Source of the DNA: Pomacea canaliculata
Lineage: Eukaryota > Mollusca > Gastropoda > Architaenioglossa > Ampullariidae
Length of the DNA: 64,000 nt
Direction: 5' to 3'
Assembly: GCF_003073045.1 (NCBI RefSeq)
Contig: NC_037591.1
Span: 41,429,883 to 41,493,882, forward strand
Shown here: piece by piece, positions 54,973 through 64,000 of the stretch
Layout of the letters: each line of letters starts with the position of its first letter
How positions within the stretch are numbered: the stretch's first letter is position 1
Translations under genes and position numbers: made by a program
The notes under the pieces: model-generated
What the model was told of the DNA's origin: nothing
The model's input: only the letters and a program-made list of their open reading frames with translations
The model's database searches: none

Positions 54973-57900
54973 TCTACTCTTTACCAGGGAGTTACCAGGA
55001 TGTGATAGGCCTAGATCCCACTGAACTGTTTCTGGCATAATTTGGTTTACAAAATTTAGCATGTCATTAAACGCAAATTTGTCCTTGTTTGTTTGTTTTT
55101 TTTATTTTTTTTATTATTTTGTTTTGCTGCAGGCTCCTCCCGCACCCTTAATATTCAGGAATGACTTGATACAAAAATTAATTTATGTACATTTGAATGT
55201 GGTTTTTTGTTTTCTATTGAATTGTCCTAGAGCTACATACAAATCTCCAAATTCTTTTGCTTCATATTAAATCTTAGCTTATATCACCGATGTTTGTGGT
55301 TGTAAGTTGTACAGAATGTATGCATTTTTTTATATTTTTTTTTACAATTTTTGGGGATGACGAGTCATACCTATTTTAATTTTTATTTGTAGGTCTTGCA
55401 AGAATTTCTGTTAAAACAACTATTTGAAATGCTGCATTTTCAGATAAATTAATATGGTGATGGTGATTACAAATAAGAAATGCTCCTGAATTTATACAGG
55501 CTCTAGGGTCTGTATAAATCATGTGGATTTATAAACTTAGCACATGTTTAAAATCTCGTACATAAAATTACAGATGAAGATCTGGCCATGTGCCAGCAAT
55601 GTAGAACACACTACTGCTGACAGCATTGGCCTGTTTGTACAAAGAACTAATCAATCACACAGCAGAGATACACAGATGGCAAAATAACAAATTTTAACTA
55701 CTTTGTGAAGACTACAAGCATCAGAAGCAGACTTATGAAAGTTTTTTTAAAATCATTATCAAGTGCAAAAAGAAGTCAGCTCTGTCATTCTGTCTTAAGG
55801 GCATCGTGCCAACTTTTTGTATTTGTATCAACAAACCGGCGAGCTCTTTAGCCAGTGCATCATATTCTCTTTGTTTATTGTAAGTTCACATCATTCCACA
55901 TTGTGTGGGCGGTACCCAGCTAAAAATTCATGTTGATGGCGATATAGTTTTGATATTTTTTTTTTTGTTCAAGAATGCTTGAAATGTAAAATTTAAATAC
56001 CCTTGCTTTCTGACATAACTTACATTGTCACTTTCTAAATTCTCGTTGCCTCAAGTTTGCATCTGCTATGTTATTCTGGTTTATTTGTATTTTTACTGGA
56101 TATGATCACATTTCCAAATTTATTCATATTTTGCACCAGAATTAGAAAACAACAAAAGAATACAGTATGAAAACTTTTTTCTTGAACTGTATACATATAT
56201 TAAACAATGTGACGATGTTCCTCTGAAAAGTGATTTCTTTGGAGTTGCTGATGAGAGAGACAAAAACTATTGAAACAGTGATTAGCTTTTAGTTTTAAAA
56301 AAATATTGTTAAAGGTAGGTTACCAAAATTTATTTAAACATGATTAGAATCAAATGCATATGATTAGAATGTCATGGCGCAAGTCATAGGGTCACCTAAG
56401 TTAGCTTTCGAAAAGATTGATGTGCAGATTAAGTGGTTTTCTGCCCTTTTGTCAGCAACTTTAGATCTTATGACTGATTCACTGTTGAAATGTTTGATTT
56501 GACAGCAGTATGATATAGTTTTCGTTTTTAAAACAAACATGTAAATGTTTAAATCCTCTTAAGGATGTTTATTTCCACATGATACTGATATGCTGTCTGT
56601 TGAGAGTACCTTGTAATATTGTTCATTCATAGTTTCCATGTGAACATGGTTATACGAACGGGAGCAATTTATGAGCCTGTAGTGACCCACTCCTCAAACC
56701 ACCATCACCAGCATGGGTTTCGGCTTGTATATACACTTTATATACATGGGATTAGTGTTGTTTGAAATGGTAAATTTAATATATACACTGACCAACATCT
56801 GCTATAGATTTTTACTGCAATGTCATAAGTCTTCTTGATTGAAGCTGTATTTCTCCTGGCTGATTACCAAGTTTAACAATATCACTCAAAACTTCATTGC
56901 CAACACTATCTGGCAAAACATTGCATAACTTTTCTTGCAGTGTTTTGTGTTTGTATTATTGTTGATCCACTAGGCACTGAGCACACTATGTGTAGAGAAT
57001 ACTTGTTGCAATGGATTTTTTTTAGAGGATACCTTGTAATTTTTTTTTTTTTTTTTACAGATTTCTTTTTCTCATCCCATAATTGTTTTTACTTGCTTGA
57101 CAAGTCTGTACAACAGTGAAGGGTGTGGCCACATTTTGTTATAATGTGTAAGCCCAGACCGACTTCTGTCCTCTTCCGATATAAGATCAGCCTGAAACAA
57201 GCACACTTCTAAACACTTTTTATGTTTGTTTTTCATCTCACTATTGTGCATTATGTCCCAGGTAAAGAAAAATTGTAGGTATTTGGTGGGTTTCATGAAG
57301 TTAGTGTTTTCCACCGTTTCTAGTGAAAATTTCAAAAGATGGTAAAGATGTAATTACCAATGAAGCTTGATGAGCTGGCTGCCACAAGTACTGTTATAAT
57401 GGCGTTAGGAATTTCTGTTAGTTGTGTGGTGTCAGCCATAAGCAGAAACACAGCTTTTGCTTCCTTTGTAACAACTTGGGGATAGTTGCTTTGTTTTTCC
57501 TTAAATGTTTTAGTTCATTTTAGTAATGATGTGGTCTGGCTGTTTTGAGTTTCTACAGCATATCAGTTGTGCTGCAGTGGGTTTTAAATTATTTAGGTAG
57601 GAGCTGGAGATGTTAAAAGAACCAGGAAAAAAGCATTCTGGGTGATGTCACCTACATTTTGCGAGAAGACCTTATTGTAATAATTGTTTGCCAGTATTAA
57701 ACAGACACAATATCAGGTCAAGATCTTCTCTTTCCCTTTTCATTTTGTACTTAAGCATAGGCAGGTGAGAAAGGGACAAACCTGGGGTAGGGTCTTCAGG
57801 TTTTGGCTGTGTATTGCTTGAAACAGATGCTTTGTGGAACAGCTGTTGTTTGGTTTATTATTTGTACTTGAATTTTTCATGTCCAGGGGTTTTCTTATTC

Positions 57901-60740
57901 TGTGGAGAGAGACAGAGTCTGTAAAGTCCTGACATTTTCCTGTGTTTCAAAATATTTTTTGAATGTGTCAAAATAGTGGGATATATATATATAAAGCTGT
58001 CTTGCACATTATCCAAGGACATTTAAAGCTTGTCCTCAGTGTGCACTGATTCTGATGTTTTGTTGGCTGCTAATTTCTCCCTTTTCTAAAAAGTCAAATG
58101 TACAATGTGTATAAATAGATGTAACATAGACAGGTACCTAGGTATTATGTAAGTGTAAACAGTTAATGTGCATAAAACATGTTTTGGACTGCTGCCATAT
58201 CAGGGGTGCTTGTAAGTATTCAAGCACTGATGAAGGAAAACAAGAAAACCCCAAACAATAAAAACATGCGGGTCACTTGTTATCAAAACCTACAATTAGC
58301 TTGGAAAGGCACGACCACATTTTTTATAACAGAGATGTATTCTCTACAAGACATCCATCAGTTGTCAAAATTTCCTCCTGAAGAGAGACAAAACTTTTAG
58401 TGCCGTAAACAATATACGGAGAGTTATGTACTGTATATATAGATGAGGGTGTGCAGTCATGGTGGTGGTGGGGGAAGAGAATTTGTATTCTCTCTCTAAC
58501 AACTTTGCTTTTAAGAAAAAGCAAATATATCAACAGTTAATTCATAAGCGAAGCATTAACAGTAATGAAGATAGTTTACAATTAATTTAATGACGCATGT
58601 TTCAATTTGCCTGACGAAAGGAATTTTGCTTTTACTGAGAAAGAACTTTTGAAGTTATAAACCTGTTTACAATGGTTCAGAGGGTTTTTTGTTGTTATTT
58701 TTTTTTTAATGTAACAACAGACTGTTCTGGTGAGTGCTCTGCTGTCAGACTTTTGAGTGTTGTGGATCTGTGGATGCAATAAAGTGATTTTCTAATGTCG
58801 GAGGTTTTTGCAATAGTTAAAATACCTTTTAGAGGTCAAGTTGTTCTAAAGGGTCTTTCGAAGCCAGGGCTACTGAAAAGCCCTGAAGAAATGCATCCGG
58901 TGAATTGAAGCAGGTTTTGTGTGTTAAATTGTTATTCACAGATTTTGAAAAAAAAAAGGTGAATAAACTTGAATTTTCTGTGGTGTGTATTTCTTTCACT
59001 TCTGTTTGCTAACCTGCCAGCAGTATGGATGCATTCTGTAGTGTGAATAATCTTTCATATACTGGTCTTAGAATGCAATTGCTCAAAAAAGGAAAAGACT
59101 GTTTGCCTGTCTTTTTATTTCCAGTTGTCATAGCTCAGTCTAAAAAGCAAGAAACTCAAAATGCCACTGTTCTAACCTCTGACATATCTGGAAACTGAAA
59201 TAGCCCATAGCAAAGCACCATAACCAAAATCAACCAGCTAACCTGAGTCTTGGGTGTCAACTTTTTTTATTTATTTTTTTATTTTTTTTTTTTGCTTTTT
59301 AGTTAAAACCCCTCCCCCCAGAAAGCAAGATTTTTTTTTAAAGTGGTTGTCTGCTGCTTAGACAAAAATTTAACTGTCTTGTGCCAAATATATTTGACCA
59401 TTAATTTTTATGAACTAAACAGATATAATAAACAGCAATCCATTTTAACAATCGATTTTGAATGCTATATATTTTAACAAGTTGCATTTTATATAAGAGT
59501 GGAGGCAATGCATTTGAGTTGCACGTGTAAATTGTATACTATTTTAGGGAACGTGGAAGTTAAATGTCCAGAAAAATGCCTACTCTGATGCCTGATTCCT
59601 TGGAAAGCACAAATATAATACAGCAACTACCTGAACGTTACAGCAGCAGCACAGTTGTCGAAAGCCAATGAGGAATCACTTTAGCACTTTGCACTGTGAT
59701 AAATGACAAGATGGATGACGATTCAACATAAAACTAACAGTATTATAGGTTTATCATCAAAATTGGGAAAATTGTGAGAGCACATGCTAATGATAATTTC
59801 CAATAATTGTCAGAATCCCAAAGTCTGGTGGGCAAGGTCTACTTGTTTAAAAAGTAAGGGGTTACAATTAACCAAAAAAAAATTTTAAGTAGTAGTATTC
59901 TGCATCCTGTATATAAGTAATATATTTTGTTGTATTTTTAAAACTAAAGTAAACTTTTTCAAAAATCTTATAACTTGAAAAAATTGTGAAAGCCCAGCTC
60001 ATACCTCTAATCAACTTCCAGAAACAAGAATTTTAATCGCAATATGGTGTATTCCTTATGCACTACAGACGTTCATTTGGATAACTTTCCCCATCTCCTG
60101 TACACCAAAATAAATCCCAGTAAAATTTCAAGAGATTTGACTAGTCTTGTAAACATTTTCTTTTCTATATAATTATTGATACCATTTTGAAATGGCTATG
60201 TCCAATTATGCATTGACAGGCGACATCCACTAGCACTTAACCATCTCCCTGATCTTAGTGGACAAGATGGTGCCCATTATGTGCATGATACTGTGGCTTG
60301 CAGAAAGTCTCCAAACAAAGTCCTTCAGTATTGACCTGCATCCGGTGCCTTCACCCCCAAACTGGGATGGGTCACAGAAGGCAAACTAGACAATCTTTAA
60401 AGTTGGCTAGAAATCAAAGCTTTGATGATGTATCCCTAAATCCCATGTCTCCTAAAATGGTACAAAATGGAATCTATGCAGCTGAGAAATATTACACAGT
60501 ATACAACCCAATGCATTTTTGCTAACATTATCTTCAGTATAGATATAGATTACTGCACAGGTGTGTACCTACTTTATCCCTGCAACTACTTCATATACAT
60601 GAAATATTGTAAACAATGAAAACATTGAGGAAGAAATTAGGAAGACCTTGATAATCAGGTACAATAAAAATCAAACCCTCATGAAAACAATGACCTTTTA
60701 TTTACTGCTGTCAAAAAGTAACAGCACACCTATACCTAGG
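54973..60740 (+). other. Long 3' UTR of the TAX1BP1-like gene, then intergenic sequence
   Basis: No coding exon recognised. AT-rich with T runs near 57040 and 59270 and a short (TA)n near 57980. The 3' UTR could extend about 3.8 kb to the AATAAA at 58778. From about 59000 on I see nothing specific. Confidence 0.5.
58778..58783 (+). terminator. Candidate polyadenylation signal of the TAX1BP1-like gene
   Basis: AATAAA in gatgcaataaagtgattttc, followed by a T/G-rich stretch. Another AATAAA lies at about 58257 and one near 58960. Which is used cannot be told from sequence alone. Confidence 0.35.
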
Positions 60741-61185
60741 TACTAGGGTCATTCAAAACTTCTAAGTCTCACCCAGAAAGAGCAATAGCTGAACATTTCT
60801 ATTGTGGTAACACACTATCACTTCTCATAAAACTAGAAAAACTACTAGATTTCTGTTCCATGTGCACATGAAGGCCATACAAAGGTGAAGGGCAGTGGGA
60901 GAAATCTAAAAATGGACAAAACATAGGCCCGAGAAGATTTAAAGTATCTGCAAAAGAAAGGTATGACACCCAAGGAAATCCATGAGAACATGGTACAGAC
61001 ACTTGCTGAGGACTCCCCTTCCTATGCAACTGTGAAGACGGCTGCTGCATTCAAGTGGTGCAGGGTCAGCACAGATAATGGACCAAGTACATTGACGTCA
61101 AGGGGGACTATATAGAAAAATTGAGAAAAACAGTCTTGTCAACTCCTTCTGGGTGAGGCTTATAACTTTTTAAACGACCCTCGTA
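60741..61185 (+). mobile_element. Internally deleted mariner element (non-autonomous, about 445 bp)
   Basis: Terminal inverted repeats of about 36 bases face each other: the left end starts ctagggtcattcaaaac and the inverted right end starts cgagggtcgtttaaaaa; both reach ctcacccagaa. Both are flanked by TA, the mariner target duplication. Inside, the plus strand codes the N-terminal helix-turn-helix part of a mariner transposase (YLQKKGMTPKEIHENMVQTL and AEDSPSYATVK) followed by a break. The catalytic D,D34D domain is missing, so the element could move only with transposase supplied from elsewhere. Confidence 0.88.
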
Positions 61186-63057
61186 CTTTGTACATTTTCT
61201 TCAGACGGAAATAGTCCACCACGTAAGGTTAATAATAATATGCTTTTTCCTGAAAAATTGCATTCAGAATGGTGCAGTCTGAAGAAACAGCACTTTTAGT
61301 TATCATTCCAGTATCTTGACAGAGAAGCTAACCAATCTGCAGCCTGCATGCTGGAGGAAACAAAACTTTGTTCTCGCTTGAAAATGTTAAAAAAGGCAAT
61401 AACTTTTTTTAATAAAATCAAAACCTAATTCCTTATTAATTGTTATATTATGAAGAAGCAATAATAATACATATCTAAAACCAACATACTCGAGTTGGTA
61501 TAAAGGATAAGGCATTTCATTACATTTTATTATATACATGCAAATGCACACATACAGAAACAAGTAAAACATGACAAGTAATATTTTTGAAGAGTGCATA
61601 ATTATATGCTTAGCATATATATATATCAAGAAGCATTGCATTAATCATAAATATGAAACAAAAATTCACCTCGCATAGAAAGATCCTGTTATATTTGCAC
61701 CTTCTAGCAAAAAGTAATATCTGTTCTTAAAAATACATTTCCTTTAATTGATTAAAATGTATTTTCGGTTAAAATTAATTCACAACCAGCAACACACATT
61801 ATAAATAAACATACAAAATATGTAATTTAAAAACACAAAAATACAAGTATTTGAAACAAATCACAATATTAAAAAAGGCTCTCAGTTTCATCATTCCAAG
61901 TCCCATCTTTTTACAAAAATAATAAACAAACAAACAAACAAGGCTACTCATAAATTTAATATCACAAGCCACCATGTCTTTCTAAGCAAAGCAAAGAAAG
62001 CCACATGTGACAGTAAATTATTTTTCATGTCGCAGCTGAAGTGTCAAAGCTATTTTGTCACAAGTAGTTAATGTATTGGTCCTTTTTAATACACTGGTAA
62101 ATATGGGATCTCCCTTTCTTGTGTTGTTGGAGGAGGCACCATACTCTGGTGCTTAGTATTACAAACTATGAGGCAGGTCACTAATTCAAGACCTTTTTTG
62201 AGTCCATGGCTGGGAAACTAAACCCTCCCACTCACCCTACATGGACCATAGTTGTGAAAATTATGAATTGTGAAAAAGAGTAAGCTGTTAAGAAGGGGTA
62301 GCACAGAGAAATCGAGGATAACCTTATTGTGGTAAAAAAGTGGTGTCCAGATTCCGCAGATGTTGCTTTACCCTAGCAGCCATGTTAAAAAAAACAATAG
62401 AAAAGATACCCTGGGGTAAAGTTACATAAATGAAATATTCACAGGGTCTGGACATCACCTGGTAGTTATGGAAAAAAGACATTACCTCTGATTTCCCCAT
62501 GTTGCCCTGGGGACAGACTTACCTTCACTTTATGACTATGGTGTCAGAAATCTGTTTGATGGCAGGAAGTTGATTTTTGAAGGAAAGTAAAGATAGCGGA
62601 AAGGAGTTAGACTCTGGCTTCGACATATTGTGCCTTGGACACAGTAAACTATTTATCTTCACTCTACTCTAGGTTATGGGACGTGCCTTTTTTAGACACT
62701 GAGAAACATGGTGCTCAAATACAGAACTGTGATGACACAAAAGTTTTGTTTACATTCACTTCACTGTGAAGGTCTTCCTAAAAAATAATAAGCAAATCTT
62801 TTGTTATAGTCACTCTACAGTGAAAGCACTCTTGATCTGATTGCTAGAACACCACATCTGAAAAAACAACAATGACCTTCAATTATGTTAATTCTGAAAC
62901 TGTCAAGAGCTCTTCAAGAAATTAGCCTTAATTGTAATCTTGGTGAATGAATCAACAGTTTCATAAAAATGCAAAAACAATCATAACAGCATATATATGA
63001 TATGTTGATAAATGGCACAGATGATGGAATGCATCTTGAAGACTGAAAAATGGTTCA
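61186..63057 (-). other. Probable 3' UTR of the minus-strand gene at the right edge
   Basis: Lies directly after the stop codon at 63058 on the minus strand. Minus-strand AATAAA motifs occur (for example in the region 61510-61535). No exon is visible. A weak tRNA-like A-box/B-box pair (tggtgcttagtattac, aattcaagacc) near 62140-62190 may be a decayed SINE. Confidence 0.45.
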
Positions 63058-63204
63058 TCAAAGTTTATTGTGATCATTGACGAAGGAATGGTTGTCATAT
63101 TCACGCGCATGTGGTCCACGAGCTGGATGGGTTGGCTCATCATCCACATCTAGTAGGGTATTGCTTCTGAAGTCCGTGAACTTATGCAAAGACTCTCTGT
63201 GTGA
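63058..63204 (-). CDS. Last coding exon of an unidentified gene
   Basis: On the minus strand a good acceptor (T-rich tract, then cttgttgcag) precedes 48 codons and a TGA. The product end reads SHRESLHKFTDFRSNTLLDV, then a DDEPTHPARGPHAREYDNHS stretch, ending FVNDHNKL. It is hydrophilic and His/Asp/Asn-rich, as in a cytoplasmic tail of a membrane or signalling protein, but I do not recognise the family. It starts in phase 0. Upstream exons must lie beyond 64000, and the gene converges on the TAX1BP1-like gene. Confidence 0.55.
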   Translation of the reverse strand, partial: SHRESLHKFTDFRSNTLLDVDDEPTHPARGPHAREYDNHSFVNDHNKL

Positions 63205-64000
63205 CTGCAACAAGCATAAGGGACAGTTACATAAAGGCAAAAAAAATGTTGATGGCTAATTACAGGAGAAATACTGAATTTTACATTAGAAATACTTTAT
63301 ATATTCCAAATAAATCAATATTTTGATTGTCTGAAAGAATTTCAATAGCTAAATAATTTAGGATTTTTTTTAACAAACCTGTACATTGCATAGTAAGAAT
63401 GGGTTCTTCAAAAATGGGTAAAACGCAAAGGTAATTTTCCAATTATTTGGCTGACTAAACTTTGTATTTATACCAAGCCCTAACCTCCCGCCCCAATCTT
63501 ACAGCTGATTTGTCAGATATAGAGCATTAAAAAGCAATACTATAACCATTAGAATAAAAATTGCATGTAGCCCTTATAAGCTTATCAAATGAAGTCAGCA
63601 ACCATGCAGTCAAAGAGGTGAACTTTGTTATTATGTAGCAATGATCAAATTTCTACTGTGTTAGTGGCAACCAATAGCAAAACATATTACCATAGCTGAA
63701 GCAAAGTAAATGGAGATCACTAAAACCACCATGAAATATTCACCAATGCAGGCAGTTTAGTTCAACTGTATCACATGCATTTCTAAAAGCAAAATAATTG
63801 TCATAAGCCTGTTAACAGCAAGCATGCAAGTCAAATTCTTTCAGCGTTATTGAAACTGTTTAGCTCTCAAACATGCATGCACCTACACTTTACAAAAATT
63901 TAAAAAAGTACATAAAATGATCATTTTGAAGGACAGACCAAATAAATTTGTGTGCTAACAGGTAACCATTTTGGCAAAAAGCCAAACTTGAAAGAACTGA
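63205..64000 (-). other. Intron of the unidentified minus-strand gene
   Basis: No second exon or repeat could be recognised between the acceptor at 63205 and the right edge. Confidence 0.4.

Noticed and set aside
54688..55062. Open frame of 124 codons on the minus strand
   Set aside because: It is the antisense shadow of the zinc-finger exon of the TAX1BP1-like gene.

Overview
The window is eukaryotic nuclear DNA. It is AT-rich, its coding sequence lies in many short exons joined by GT-AG (and some GC-AG) introns, and it carries decayed LINEs, tRNA-derived SINEs and a mariner derivative. Gene content and repeat style suggest a lophotrochozoan, most likely a mollusc and perhaps a gastropod. 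That assignment is inference, because there is no species marker. There are no bacterial operons, CRISPR arrays, rRNA genes or convincing tRNA genes.

Layout. (1) 1-5385, plus strand: the 3' part of a multi-pass membrane acyltransferase gene of the NRF-6/NDG-4 ('nose resistant to fluoxetine') family; its first exons lie left of the window. (2) 5.4-16.6 kb: no host gene recognised; a dead CR1/L2-like LINE lies on the minus strand at about 9-10.8 kb, followed by what is probably the long LASP1 3' UTR. (3) 16664-37390, minus strand: complete LASP1 (LIM domain, nebulin repeats, variable linker, SH3), with at least nine coding exons plus a 9-nt microexon and a 78-nt cassette candidate in the linker. 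(4) 38002-42152, plus strand: complete RPL23, 140 aa in five exons, head to head with LASP1 across about 0.6 kb and carrying an RTE-like LINE fragment in intron 2. (5) 44429-54972, plus strand: complete TAX1BP1/CALCOCO-family autophagy receptor with SKICH domain, LC3-interacting-like motif, long coiled coil and two C-terminal zinc fingers. (6) 60741-61185: internally deleted mariner element with intact terminal inverted repeats. (7) 63058-63204, minus strand: last coding exon of an unidentified gene that continues past the right edge.

The genes do not form a pathway. The most informative features are splicing features: LASP1 linker exons that all start and end in phase 1, a nebulin repeat coded by a single skippable exon, GC-AG introns and a tandemly duplicated GC donor in the TAX1BP1-like gene, and duplicated or competing acceptors in two genes. 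The RPL23-LASP1 head-to-head pair is also found in human, so it may be an old bilaterian gene pair. I found no unknown multi-gene system.
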